Shown here piece by piece: positions 43,324 to 52,953 of a DNA stretch of 64,000 nucleotides. The stretch spans positions 1 to 64,000 of the forward strand of contig CAZGWH010000002.1 in assembly GCA_964529325.1 (NCBI GenBank), written 5' to 3'. A model generated the notes under the pieces. That model did not search any database. It had not been told where the DNA came from and saw only the letters and a list, made by a program, of their open reading frames with translations. Position 1 is the first letter of the stretch, and every line of letters begins with the position of its first letter. The DNA comes from GCA-2689995 sp964529325 (GTDB lineage Bacteria; Fidelibacterota; Marinisomatia; SCGC-AAA003-L08; GCA-2689995). Both the position numbers and the translations under genes were made by a program.

Positions 43324-44629
43324 CCCTACAATAGCAATAATAGGAAAGCCAAATGTTGGAAAATCAACTTTATTTAATCGATTAATTGGTAAACGAAAAG
43401 CAATTGTTTCTCCTGTTGAAGGTGTAACAAGAGATCGAATTTTTGATGTAATGGATTGGGCTGGAAAAAAATACAATTTGATTGATACAGGTGGATATTT
43501 ACCAAAATCTGAAGATAAAATTGAAAAAGCGGTAAGAAATCAAGCTGAGATAGCATTTTCTGAAGCTGATTTTATTATTTTTTTAATGGACGGTCAGGCA
43601 GAAATTTCTTCGAGTGATAGGCATTTAGCAGAATTAATTAAAAAAAATGATAAACCATTTTCACTTATTATCAATAAAATAGATGACACGACCCATGAAG
43701 AAAAACTATATTCTTTTTATGAATTAGGTTTAGGAGATCCTATACATATTTCAGCAATTGGCGGACGAAATATGGGTGATTTTTTAGATCAAATTTGTTT
43801 GAAAATTCCGAAAAAACAAAAAAAAGATAAAGATTATAGTGACTTTTTAAATTTAGCAATTGTTGGAATGCCAAATGTGGGTAAATCTTCGTTGATGAAT
43901 TCATTATTAAATGAAGAAAAATCTATTGTAACTGAAATTGCAGGAACTACGAGAGATGCTGTAGATTCATATTTAACTTATTTTAATAAAACAATTAGAT
44001 TAATTGATACCGCAGGATTAAGAAAAAAATCTAAAGTGGATGATTCAGTAGAATTTTATAGTACAGTAAGAACTCAAAAAATTATTCAAGAATGTGATAT
44101 TGCATTGGTATTATTGGATGCTGAAAAAGGATTAGGTGCTCAGGATAAAGCTGTAATTAGAAATGTAATTACCTGGGGTAAAGGATTGGTGATAGTTGTA
44201 AATAAATGGGACACTGTTAAAAAAGATCATCAAACAATGAAAGAATATGTTGAAGATTTACATTATAAATATAAATATACAAGGCATTTCCCTGTTTTAT
44301 TTATTTCGGTTTTAAAGAATCAAAGAACTTATTCAGTATTATCTGAAGCTATTAAAGTTAATGAACAATATCAAAAAAAAATTAAAACGAATGAATTAAA
44401 TGAATTTTTAGATTATGTACAATATAATTATCCTCCGCCAGCGATTAAGGGGAAAAATTTAAAAATAAAATATGGAACTCAAGTCCATCATTCGCCGCCA
44501 ATTTTTGCTTTTTTTTGTAATTATCCTGATTTATACCCTGAACAATATAAAAGGTATTTAGAAAATCAAATAAGAGATAAATTTGGTTTTGAAGGAGTAC
44601 CTATTAAGATTTCCTTTAGAAAAAAATAA
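43295..44629 (+). CDS. der: ribosome-associated GTPase Der
   Basis: A GTPase with two tandem G domains: GKPNVGKSTLFNRL and DTGGY in the first, GMPNVGKSSLMNSLL and DTAGLRKKSK in the second, then a KH-like C-terminal domain ending VPIKISFRKK. Der assists 50S assembly. No ATG lies at the expected start (just before NPTIAIIGKP). ATG 43295 gives a short extra N-terminus inside the DUF512 gene; an ATT at 43319, 7 bases after agaggaa, is a possible rare start. A TTG at 43274 is less likely. Confidence 0.92.
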   Translation: MFLKRNYKINPTIAIIGKPNVGKSTLFNRLIGKRKAIVSPVEGVTRDRIFDVMDWAGKKYNLIDTGGYLPKSEDKIEKAVRNQAEIAFSEADFIIFLMDGQAEISSSDRHLAELIKKNDKPFSLIINKIDDTTHEEKLYSFYELGLGDPIHISAIGGRNMGDFLDQICLKIPKKQKKDKDYSDFLNLAIVGMPNVGKSSLMNSLLNEEKSIVTEIAGTTRDAVDSYLTYFNKTIRLIDTAGLRKKSKVDDSVEFYSTVRTQKIIQECDIALVLLDAEKGLGAQDKAVIRNVITWGKGLVIVVNKWDTVKKDHQTMKEYVEDLHYKYKYTRHFPVLFISVLKNQRTYSVLSEAIKVNEQYQKKIKTNELNEFLDYVQYNYPPPAIKGKNLKIKYGTQVHHSPPIFAFFCNYPDLYPEQYKRYLENQIRDKFGFEGVPIKISFRKK

Positions 44630-46405
44630 TTGTATTTAAAATATTTAATAATTACTTTTTTAATCTCCATATCTATTGGACAGCAAAAATGTGGTCTAAC
44701 ATTAAATTCTCAAACTCGAATTAACCCACCAAGTAGTGATACCCTTATTTTCTCAGCCTCAGGTTTATTTACAATACATTATGATACCGTTGGTGTTAAT
44801 GCTCCTGATGTAGAGGATATAAACCAAAATGGAATTCCAGATTATGTAGATTCTGTAGCTATTACTATTGATTTTGTTCGTTCTCAAATTTGTGATAGAA
44901 TGGGCTATAAAGATGTCCCTGCAAATAATGAACCGGCATATCCAATTTATATTTCAAATCGTGGTAGTGGTTATTATGGTGTTAATTGGGGAAGTGGTAA
45001 TTCTTTAGAGGCTCCAAATGGGTGGGTGGAAATTGATAATAATTATTCTAATGGTTTCTATACTTCTGGAATAAAAGCAATGCAAGTTACAGTTGCTCAT
45101 GAATTTTTTCATGCAATTCAAAGGAAATATAAAGAGCCTGCAATTATAAGTGGTGTGAGTACTGTTTTTTTTCATGAATTTAGTTCAACATGGATTGAAG
45201 ATATTATTTTTCCTGACCATAATGATTATACTTTTTGGGTTGATGATTTCTATAGCTCTCCAACAACGGTTTTTGAGGAAACAAATGGATATAGTGTTGC
45301 TTCATTTGGTCATTATTTAAATACAGTTGTCGAAGAATTAAATGAAAATGAGTTAGAGAACAGTACCATTATAAGATATATCTGGGAAGAATTAGAAAAT
45401 TATAATATAAATCCAAAAATATTATTGAATAATGAGTTACAATCAATTTATGAAATATCATTTATGGATTCCTGGGTTGATTTTATTTCTAGAAATTATT
45501 TTAATGGTATAGATAATCAATTTTATTATCATTCAGACCAAAACTTAATGGTTCCAATGGGTGGTGCAAATCCAAGTATTATGTATTCAAGTTATAGTGA
45601 AAATATATTTTTATATAATGAAGAAGTTTCATTATCTGCTATTAAAACGGGAATACCTGGAATTTTACAAGTAAACCATCATGAGTTTAATCCGAATGGG
45701 AAAATTGTAATTATAGGTGATAATAACCAAATAATTGGCCTAACTTCAACCCAATTTATACCGATGCAAACAAATGATATTTTAAGATCAATATATTACC
45801 ATGATAATGAAGCAGAATTAACGATTGATTATGAATTATTTCAAGCTCCTTCACAACCTTACGGTTTAACAGCAGTTGAAGAAGAAGGGAGTATATTATT
45901 AAATTGGAATACTTCAATTAATGCGGGTGATATTTTATTTTATAATATTTATAGAAATGACTCATTAATTCAATCTGTAACGACTAATTATTATATTGAT
46001 TTAGATGCAGAACTGCAGATTGAATATGAATATTATATTGAAGCTGAAAATGAATATGGAAAATCAAATCAATCTTCATCAATAACAATGATACTGTGGC
46101 ATGATAATCCTCAAATTAGTGACAATAAAATTATTTCTATTTTTCCAAATGCAATCGAAAAAAAGTTTAGTGAACTTTATATGATAATAGATTCAAATAA
46201 AAATTATCAATATCCAAAAATTCAATTATTTAATATTCGGGGGCAGCTAAAAAATCAATTTAATTTAAATCCACTTGTAAAAGGAAGACAGCGAATCGAT
46301 TTATCAGGGCTGTTACCTCCAATATCACATTCAGGAATTTATATCATTAATTTTTGTTTTGATGATTTAAACTGTATTCAAAAATCTATTACTTGGTTGA
46401 AATAA
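44630..46405 (+). CDS. secreted MXAN_6640-like metalloprotease
   Basis: A 591-residue exported protein beginning with TTG 44630 directly after the der stop, with a signal peptide (about 1-17). The catalytic region has VAHEFFHAIQ (HExxH zinc motif, about 160) with downstream FFHEFSSTWIED supplying a possible third ligand, as in the MXAN_6640 family. The sequence DVNQNGIPDYVD-like near 65 is also typical. A fibronectin-III-like domain covers about 410-490, and the C-terminus (IFPNAIEKKFSE, then IYIINFCFDD) is a divergent sorting domain. Substrate unknown. Confidence 0.75.
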   Translation: MYLKYLIITFLISISIGQQKCGLTLNSQTRINPPSSDTLIFSASGLFTIHYDTVGVNAPDVEDINQNGIPDYVDSVAITIDFVRSQICDRMGYKDVPANNEPAYPIYISNRGSGYYGVNWGSGNSLEAPNGWVEIDNNYSNGFYTSGIKAMQVTVAHEFFHAIQRKYKEPAIISGVSTVFFHEFSSTWIEDIIFPDHNDYTFWVDDFYSSPTTVFEETNGYSVASFGHYLNTVVEELNENELENSTIIRYIWEELENYNINPKILLNNELQSIYEISFMDSWVDFISRNYFNGIDNQFYYHSDQNLMVPMGGANPSIMYSSYSENIFLYNEEVSLSAIKTGIPGILQVNHHEFNPNGKIVIIGDNNQIIGLTSTQFIPMQTNDILRSIYYHDNEAELTIDYELFQAPSQPYGLTAVEEEGSILLNWNTSINAGDILFYNIYRNDSLIQSVTTNYYIDLDAELQIEYEYYIEAENEYGKSNQSSSITMILWHDNPQISDNKIISIFPNAIEKKFSELYMIIDSNKNYQYPKIQLFNIRGQLKNQFNLNPLVKGRQRIDLSGLLPPISHSGIYIINFCFDDLNCIQKSITWLK

Positions 46406-46441
46406 TATTATATAGATAATAATATCATAAAAAAAAATGAA

Positions 46442-47017
46442 ATTGGAGAGTATAGAGAAAAGGGATCTATATTTACTTCTTTCTCATTTTCAGTTCATAC
46501 TTTCTCAGATGTTAAAAAATATTTAATTCAGTTAAAGACTGAATATTCGGATGCATCACATATTTGTTACGCATATAGGATAATTAATAATAATGTGATT
46601 GATGAATTTTCTACAGATGCAGGCGAACCCAAAGGCAGTTCTGGAATACCGATATTAAATCAATTAAAAAGACATGAATTAGTAAATACGAGTATTTTTG
46701 TAGTTAGGTATTTTGGTGGTTCAAAGTTAGGTATTCCTGGATTAATTAATGCTTATGGATTATCATCTTTAGATTGTTTGAAAAAAAGTCAAGTCATTCC
46801 TTGGATAAAAACTGATATTTTTGAAATAATATCAAATTATGAATCTTTTGGGTTGGTCGAGAAAATAATAAATTTATATCAAGGCAAAATACTTGAAAAA
46901 GATTTTAAAGAAAATATAACTTTACAAGTTGAAATTATACAGAAATCATCAATTAAATTTAAACAGGAGTTTATTGAATTTAGGTATGTAAAGATAAATC
47001 AAATAAATCTAAATTAA
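46442..47017 (+). CDS. IMPACT/YigZ-family protein, start codon unclear
   Basis: The full frame encodes an N-terminal IMPACT domain (EYREKGSIF, then HICYAYRI, then FSTDAGEPKGSSGIPIL and RYFGGSKLGIPGL) and a C-terminal ferredoxin-like part. A shorter frame from GTG 46595 would lose the first part of the domain, so I extended it. No in-frame ATG exists; the nearest ATG (46437) is one base out of frame and would join with one more A in the following aaa. Start is therefore either ATT 46442, another rare codon, or a frameshift. YigZ-type proteins may bind ribosomes; function is uncertain. Confidence 0.75.
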   Translation: MGEYREKGSIFTSFSFSVHTFSDVKKYLIQLKTEYSDASHICYAYRIINNNVIDEFSTDAGEPKGSSGIPILNQLKRHELVNTSIFVVRYFGGSKLGIPGLINAYGLSSLDCLKKSQVIPWIKTDIFEIISNYESFGLVEKIINLYQGKILEKDFKENITLQVEIIQKSSIKFKQEFIEFRYVKINQINLN

Positions 47018-47265
47018 AGTACCATCTCTCCTTAAAAAATATCTTGTTCTCATATTATTGAATTATGTAACATTTATACAATGTGAAGATAAATTTACCC
47101 ATATTAACCAATTGTAATTATTCTCATTTAAATATTTATCAAATGTCGGGGATTATTTTAGTCCGAAGAATTATATTTAATTTTCTAAATATATTACATC
47201 AATTATTTTCTAAAATATCCCATTACCTAAATACCATATTGAAACATTTATTGAAAAATTATTAG
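47018..47265. other. gene-free stretch before the REP array
   Basis: About 250 bp of AT-rich DNA. A small 60-codon open frame at 47083-47265 has no family resemblance and no ribosome site, so I do not call a gene. A gtaaca box at 47047-47052 lacks the matching catc box at the right distance. I see nothing else. Confidence 0.5.
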
Positions 47266-47446
47266 AAATCGTTAAAACGATTATGGGGGTTGGTTATGGT
47301 TTTACCACCCGAATGAATTCGGGCGTTGCTCTAAGGAAAATGATTAGTGGTGAAAAAGGGGTGTTCTCAAAATGATTGGGAAAAGCACCCGAATTTATTC
47401 GGGTGAAAAGATATAGAAAGAAAAGGAAAAACCGTTTCAACGGTTT
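47266..47446. repeat. left hairpin array of the REP transposase unit
   Basis: Four hairpins in order: A, atcgtt-aa-aacgat (47268-47281); B, cccgaat-ga-attcggg (47308-47323); C, acccgaat-tt-attcgggt (47387-47404); D, aaaccgtt-tc-aacggttt (47429-47446). The same A-B-C-D order recurs after the transposase at 47889-48033. Hairpin D ends 11 bases before the tnpA start. In the A-B block of about 70 bases the two sides are close copies, and B differs by paired changes that keep the stem. Confidence 0.85.
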
Positions 47447-47457
47447 ACAAAGGAAAT

Positions 47458-47898
47458 ATGCAACATTCATTTGTAAAAAATTGGATACACCTAATCTGGA
47501 CGACAAAAAATCGTGAGAGAAATTTACATGTAGATTTACGGGTGGCATTATTCAATCATTTAGTTGAAAAGGCAAAAGAATTAAAGATATTGATTGAAAA
47601 AATAAATGTTCAACCAGAACACATTCATTTGTTATTTAATTTACCGGCAGATAAAAAATTGAAAGATATGGTAAAACAATTAAAAGGTGAATCATCATGT
47701 TGGATAAACGAGAATGGATTGATTCAAGGTCGGTTTCAGTGGCAGAGAGGTTATGGTGCGTTTTCGGTGAGTGCTTCTCAGATTGAAACGGTAAAAAATT
47801 ATATTCACAATCAAGATGAGCATCATAGCCGACGGACAATTACAGAAGAATATGATATGTTTATAAAAAAATATGGATTTGATAATGGAAATCGTTAA
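47458..47898 (+). mobile_element. REP-associated tyrosine transposase (IS200/IS605 Y1 type)
   Basis: A 146-residue Y1 transposase. The HUH motif is QPEHIHLLF (about 46-54) and the catalytic Tyr lies in NYIHNQDEHH near the C-terminus, followed by RRTITEEYDMFIKKYG typical of the RAYT/TnpA-REP family. Such proteins nick single-stranded DNA at REP hairpins. Aggaaat precedes ATG 47458. The stop codon TAA at 47896-47898 lies inside hairpin A of the right-hand array. It lacks a second IS605 gene. Confidence 0.9.
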
Positions 47899-48033
47899 AA
47901 CGATTATGGGGGTTAGTTATTGTTTTACCACCCAAATAAATTTGGGTGTTGTTCTATAGAAAATAATTAGATTAGCACCACAATTCATTGTGGTAAAACA
48001 GAATGAAGGTTTACAATAACCATTTTAATGGTT
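47889..48033. repeat. right hairpin array of the REP transposase unit
   Basis: Hairpins: A, atcgtt-aa-aacgat (47891-47904); B, cccaaat-aa-atttggg (47931-47946); C, accacaat-tc-attgtggt (47977-47994); D, aaccatt-tt-aatggtt (48018-48033). A and the sequence between A and B match the left array closely. B, C and D keep stem pairing while sequence changes. D lies about 30 bases before the start of the next gene, the same relation as on the left. Confidence 0.85.
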
Positions 48034-48065
48034 TTATTAGAAAAAATAACAAGGGAGAAAACAAG

Positions 48066-49883
48066 ATGAAGAAAATAGCAAATAAAATGAAATTGCTAAA
48101 AAATCCATTTTTTACTTTCAGCTTTACACTTTTAACTTTTTTATCAGCCCAAAACTACTCCCTCGAGTTTGATGGAGTTGATGATTATGTTGATTTAGGA
48201 AATAATCCAGTTTTTGGATTAACTGAAGAATCTTCTCTATCCGTAATGATTAGTATCAAACCACATTCAAGTGGAATATTGATATCTAAGTATGAAAACT
48301 TTAATGCTAGTAATAGTGACTACTTTATTTCTCTAACTGATGATTCTTATCAGATTACTGCAAATGGGACAAATAGTGCACAATTTGATGGAGTTGAATT
48401 TAATGAGTGGCAAAATATAGTAGTTGTTTTTGATGGTGTCAATGGTAACTATTTTTATAAAAATGGTCTTTTATTGGGGAATGCTAATCTGAATTATTCA
48501 GATAATATTTCTTCAGTTAATTTATATGTTGGCACTTTATTTAGCCAATCTCCTTCATATGTAAATGCTTTAATAGATGATATTTCAATTTTCAACCACG
48601 CCCTCACACAAGAAGAAATCCAAGCGAATATGTATGCTGAACTCACTGGTGATGAAGAAGGTTTAGTCGGCTATTGGAACTTCAACGCTGGCTCAGGTGA
48701 CATACTTTATGACCATTCAGGTAATGGAAACCATGGTACTATTAATGGAGCTACATGGTATAGAAATTTCCCAATAACAATTAATGTCCCAGTAGATTTT
48801 GATACAATCCAAGAAGCAATTGATTATTCACAATCGGGTGATACTATATTAGTAACATCAGGCACTTATTATGAAAACATAAACTATAATGGTAAAAATA
48901 TTGCTCTTATTGGGGAAGCCAGAGAAACAACTATTATCGATGGAGGGCAAAATGGAAGTGTTGTGACATTTGAAAGTGGAGAAACTAATTTGGCTATTTT
49001 AGATGGCTTTACAATAAAAAATGGAGATGGTTATTCAGGTGGTGGAGTTTCAATTCATTCAAGTTCTCCTAAAATATGTAATAATATTATAACTGAAAAT
49101 TTAGGGCAATGGGGTGGTGGCATTTATTGTGAAAATTCAACTGCTAATTTTTCGAGTAATATAATTTCAATTAATAATGCTAATTATAATGGGGGTGGTA
49201 TTTTTAGAGATGATGATGGAAGCATTAATATAATTAATTGTGTTTTATATGGTAATAATGCAAATTCAAATGGTGGTGGTATAAGTACTTATTCACCAGA
49301 CTATATTATCAATACAGTTATTTTTAATAATTCAGCTCCAAATAGTAATAATATTCATGGTAGTCCTAATCCAATAATTAAATTTTCAAATATTCAATAT
49401 GGATATAGTCCAATTGGTGAAGGGAATATTGAATCGGACCCTCTTTTCACTGACCCTGAAAACGGAGACTTTACACTCCAATCCACATCTCCATGCATAG
49501 ATGCGGGAGACCCAAATTCGCCCTTAGACCCCGATGGTACAATTGCTGATATTGGAGCATATTATTTTTCTCAAATCACGGGGTGTATGGATGTAAATGC
49601 ACTAAACTATAATCCTGAAGCACATATCGAAGATAATTCGTGTAATTATGGGATTAATCTAAGTTATGGTAATAATCTTATTAGTTTTGCTGGTCATCCA
49701 ATTATAGATAGTACTGCATTATTATTAGAAAGTATTGAATCTCAAGGAGCTAATGTTAATTTTATAATTGGCCAAGGTGTAGGTTTATTTAAAACAGATG
49801 ATGGTTGGTCTGGTAATTTAAATACAGTAGATGAAAAATCTGCTTATTGGCTAAATGTGGAAGGAAACTTAGAATGGTTATAA
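48066..49883 (+). CDS. secreted LamG/beta-helix protein (5' part of frameshifted gene)
   Basis: I chose ATG 48066, preceded by aagggag, rather than ATG 48003 inside a hairpin. After a signal peptide there is a LamG/concanavalin-like domain (about 30-215; YSLEFDGVDDYVDLG), then a right-handed beta-helix with pectate-lyase-like repeats (about 240-500), a GCMDVNALNYNPEAHIEDNSC module, and a short GNNLISFAG domain. The frame stops at 49883 without dockerin or sorting tail. The next frame continues without a start codon and does hold the missing dockerin, so one gene of about 2.6 kb was probably broken near 49875-49885. Confidence 0.8.
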   Translation: MKKIANKMKLLKNPFFTFSFTLLTFLSAQNYSLEFDGVDDYVDLGNNPVFGLTEESSLSVMISIKPHSSGILISKYENFNASNSDYFISLTDDSYQITANGTNSAQFDGVEFNEWQNIVVVFDGVNGNYFYKNGLLLGNANLNYSDNISSVNLYVGTLFSQSPSYVNALIDDISIFNHALTQEEIQANMYAELTGDEEGLVGYWNFNAGSGDILYDHSGNGNHGTINGATWYRNFPITINVPVDFDTIQEAIDYSQSGDTILVTSGTYYENINYNGKNIALIGEARETTIIDGGQNGSVVTFESGETNLAILDGFTIKNGDGYSGGGVSIHSSSPKICNNIITENLGQWGGGIYCENSTANFSSNIISINNANYNGGGIFRDDDGSINIINCVLYGNNANSNGGGISTYSPDYIINTVIFNNSAPNSNNIHGSPNPIIKFSNIQYGYSPIGEGNIESDPLFTDPENGDFTLQSTSPCIDAGDPNSPLDPDGTIADIGAYYFSQITGCMDVNALNYNPEAHIEDNSCNYGINLSYGNNLISFAGHPIIDSTALLLESIESQGANVNFIIGQGVGLFKTDDGWSGNLNTVDEKSAYWLNVEGNLEWL

Positions 49884-50661
49884 TTTTGTTCAAATTACTC
49901 CCAATAATCTACAAGCTCAAAATTATAATTGGGATATTCCGCGGTATCCAATTGATAATGGTCAAAATAATACAATACCATTACTAGGTGTTGCAGGTAT
50001 TGCCGTAAATGGATTACCATTTTTTGGACCAAATGAAGCTCAATTTCCTGATCCCTATGGTGACCCTGTTTATAATGGAATAATGGATTACTGCATGGGA
50101 CATACCGCTCAACAGGGAGTTTACCATTACCATGCAATGTTAGTTGAATGTTTATCGATGTCATTACCAATTAATGAACCTGATCCTGTTGTTGGATATG
50201 CCTATGATGGTTATCCTATATATGGACCAATGGGGTGTATTGACGCAGAATGTTCCGAATTGGTTGAATATAGTAGTGGGTGGGTACAAACGGGTGACCC
50301 AACGACTTATGCGTGGGATAACCATGAATTTGTTGAATCAAATGACCCATTGAAATTAGACGAATGCAATGGTCATTATGGTCCAAATGGTGATTATCAC
50401 TATCATGCGACATCTACATTTCCATATATTGTTGGATGTTATCATGGAACCCAAAATCAAAGTGGAAACTCACCTGATCTTTCAATAATTGAGGGTGGTG
50501 ATTTAAATCAAGATGAGCTAATAAATGTATTAGATGTTATTCAGTCTGTCAATTTAGTTTTAGCAAGTTCATTTAGTATTTATGGTGATGTAAATAATGA
50601 TTGTGAAATTAATGTCCTTGATATTGTTACCATTGTAAATCTTATTTTGGGTATTATATAA
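49882..50661 (+). CDS. YHYH-domain and dockerin part of the same gene, shifted frame
   Basis: This frame is open from 49882 but has no start codon or signal peptide; the first ATG is 50083, inside the domain. It encodes NYNWDIPRYP, AVNGLPFFGPNEA and HTAQQGVYHYHAM, which match the YHYH family, followed by CNGHYGPNGDYHYHATS and a C-terminal type I dockerin. The shift from the upstream frame needs one surplus base or loss of a dinucleotide such as TA in the ttataat context. Most likely the 3' half of the LamG protein gene. Confidence 0.75.
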   Translation, partial: NFVQITPNNLQAQNYNWDIPRYPIDNGQNNTIPLLGVAGIAVNGLPFFGPNEAQFPDPYGDPVYNGIMDYCMGHTAQQGVYHYHAMLVECLSMSLPINEPDPVVGYAYDGYPIYGPMGCIDAECSELVEYSSGWVQTGDPTTYAWDNHEFVESNDPLKLDECNGHYGPNGDYHYHATSTFPYIVGCYHGTQNQSGNSPDLSIIEGGDLNQDELINVLDVIQSVNLVLASSFSIYGDVNNDCEINVLDIVTIVNLILGII

Positions 50662-50662
50662 T

Positions 50663-51643
50663 TTAAAACTTCACATTTAAATTTAATTGTATTCGATTAA
50701 TTTTTTCTTTATTTGAATCCATTGTTTGAATATAATATCGAATATCAGTATGAATTGAATTTTTCAATTTAAATCCAATTTGGAATCTATAACCAGAAAA
50801 TCCTTTATCTGTTATTGGGAAATTATCCTGTGTAAATTCATGTGAAAGGACACCATTTTCAGCAATATCAAAATACCAAATTCCAATTGAATGTCCCATT
50901 AATTTTGTTTTAAACATTGCAATAAATGCAGAATTATTAGAATCTACATCTGTTAAATGATAATCAATTCCAATAATGTGGTTTTCTAATTTGAATTGAG
51001 CTGATAATATATTTGTAATGATGTTATTATCTAGTGTTAATGTTGAATCAATAGAGTATGATTCATTTGTTAATATCGCATTTGAATATGAAAATGTTGA
51101 TGATAAATTATTGAATAATTTCTTATATACAATTTGATGTGTTAATAAATTTTCATCTTGACCAATTCCATAATCCCAATTATTTTCATTCCGTAGATAA
51201 TATCCCGTATTTAATATTATTCCATATCTAGTATAGCTATATGAAATTCCTTCAGGAGAATAATCACCATCCATTAATACTTCATTTTGTCTCCACATAT
51301 TTAATGAATGTTTTCCTAAAGTTAAAGTGGATGAACCAAATTTATATTTTAAAAATGCCTTATCTAAACCAAATTCCGCATTATCATTTGTACTATTACT
51401 TCCTAAAGTCTGATGTGGTGATTGTAATGAATTTGCTCCAGATGCTAATCGAATACCAATCTCCATATCGTTGAGTATATATTTCACGCCTAATCTGGCT
51501 CTAATCCGTTGTCTATCTCTTGGATTGTTTTTTAATTCTTGATTCTCAATTTCATATCGAAATCGAAAATCTCCATAATATGTTGTATTTGCACTCAGGT
51601 AACTACATATTAACAGTCCAATAATTATGAATATATTTTTCAT
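50663..51643 (-). CDS. putative outer-membrane porin
   Basis: A 326-residue protein with a signal peptide (about 1-18) and a strand-rich barrel starting TYYGDFRFRYEIENQE and RQRIRARLGVKY, a pattern seen in alginate-export-like and 'putative porin' families. It ends RIQLNLNVKF with a C-terminal Phe as in outer-membrane barrels. Substrate is unknown. Its 3' end lies one base from the convergent YHYH gene. Confidence 0.7.
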   Translation of the reverse strand: MKNIFIIIGLLICSYLSANTTYYGDFRFRYEIENQELKNNPRDRQRIRARLGVKYILNDMEIGIRLASGANSLQSPHQTLGSNSTNDNAEFGLDKAFLKYKFGSSTLTLGKHSLNMWRQNEVLMDGDYSPEGISYSYTRYGIILNTGYYLRNENNWDYGIGQDENLLTHQIVYKKLFNNLSSTFSYSNAILTNESYSIDSTLTLDNNIITNILSAQFKLENHIIGIDYHLTDVDSNNSAFIAMFKTKLMGHSIGIWYFDIAENGVLSHEFTQDNFPITDKGFSGYRFQIGFKLKNSIHTDIRYYIQTMDSNKEKINRIQLNLNVKF

Positions 51644-51726
51644 TAAATTTCCTTTTTATTTATGATTTAATTTATTATTACAATATTAATTTTAGATGAA
51701 GTAACTATTAAGAAATAGTTAAGTTT

Positions 51727-52953
51727 TTAAATTTTAAATGGGTTTGAATTTATTTTGGGAGTTTTATTTTCGATGACATCCGAAATTATTTTTGCTGAAC
51801 CTGATGCCATTGACCAGCCTAAATGTCCATGTCCTGTATTCAAATATAAATTTTGTATTTTTGTTGCACAAATATAGGGAGTTCCTTTTGGAGTAATTGG
51901 TCTTAATCCTGTCCATGGTATGCAATTACGATAGTCTAATGAATCACCAAATAATTCTTTTGTAAGTGCAATTAATTTTTCAATAACTTTTGAGTTTAAA
52001 CTTTTATCAAACCCTGAAAACTCTGCTCTGGAAGTAATTCTCATTTTATTTCCAAATTTTGAAAATGCAAGAAAATTATCTTCATCTATCCCTGATTTAT
52101 CTGGAATATTCACATCATTAATAATTGGCAGAGTTATAGAATATCCTTTTACTGGATAAATTGGTAATGATAGGTTCAATTGCTTTTGAAATTGAGATGA
52201 GTATGACCCAAAGGAAATAATGAATTTATTGGATTTATAAACCTTGTGGTTAATTGTGATTGAATCAATTTTATTATTAGTAAGATTGAAATCTTTAACT
52301 TTTGAATTATATAAAAATTTCACCCCTAACTTTTTACATTTTTGTTCTAATGATTGAGTAAATAAATTACAATCTCCAGATCCATCGTCTTGAAAAATTA
52401 ATCCACCTATAAATTTGTTTTTCATAAATGGATGGGATAATTCTTTTTTATTTAATATTCTGTATTGTTCAAATAATCCATCAAATAATTTAATTTTGTA
52501 TATTGATTTATTTAATCCGTTATTTGTTTGATGTAAATAATAAATTCCATTTGCATTATAATGACAATTAATATTTTCTTTTTCGATTATTTTTTTTAAT
52601 ATTGAGTGAGAATATTGACATAATTCTCTTTTAGAATTAGAAAATTCAATAAATTTCTTTTTAGAACAATTTAATAAAAATTTAATTCCCCACTTATATA
52701 ATTCAGGAGAGAGAGACAACTTTATTTTAAATGCTGATTTTGCATTTGAATTTGGTTTTAATAAATTTGAAATTAAATTTGGGGAATTCCAAGAAAAGGC
52801 GTGTCCTGTTGCAATTAATCCAGCATTTCCAAAACTTGTTTCTTGTGCTGGACCACTGTTTTGTTCTATTACCGTAACTTCATGACCTCTACATGCTAAT
52901 TCGTATGCAGTAGATATTCCAATAACTCCAGCACCTAATACAGTTATTTCCAT
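51727..52953 (-). CDS. dadA: D-amino acid dehydrogenase small subunit-like FAD oxidoreductase
   Basis: A 408-residue FAD-binding DAO-family enzyme. The N-terminal dinucleotide fold is VLGAGVIGISTAYELACRGHEVTVIE (as GAGVIGIST), followed by ETSFGNAGLIATGHAFSWNSP, typical of DadA, which oxidises D-amino acids and donates electrons to the respiratory chain. WTGLRPITPKGTPYI and GHGHLGWSMASGSAK are near the C-terminus. It overlaps the upstream MORN-repeat gene by one base, so it is the last gene of a three-gene operon. Confidence 0.88.
   Translation of the reverse strand: MEITVLGAGVIGISTAYELACRGHEVTVIEQNSGPAQETSFGNAGLIATGHAFSWNSPNLISNLLKPNSNAKSAFKIKLSLSPELYKWGIKFLLNCSKKKFIEFSNSKRELCQYSHSILKKIIEKENINCHYNANGIYYLHQTNNGLNKSIYKIKLFDGLFEQYRILNKKELSHPFMKNKFIGGLIFQDDGSGDCNLFTQSLEQKCKKLGVKFLYNSKVKDFNLTNNKIDSITINHKVYKSNKFIISFGSYSSQFQKQLNLSLPIYPVKGYSITLPIINDVNIPDKSGIDEDNFLAFSKFGNKMRITSRAEFSGFDKSLNSKVIEKLIALTKELFGDSLDYRNCIPWTGLRPITPKGTPYICATKIQNLYLNTGHGHLGWSMASGSAKIISDVIENKTPKINSNPFKI

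Noticed and set aside
47047..47072. Further ECF-type promoter (gtaaca box)
   Set aside because: At 15-base spacing the second box is gataaa instead of catc, and the following stretch has no gene within 350 bases.
47083..47265. 60-residue open frame upstream of the hairpin array
   Set aside because: No ribosome site, no domain, AT-rich chance frame.
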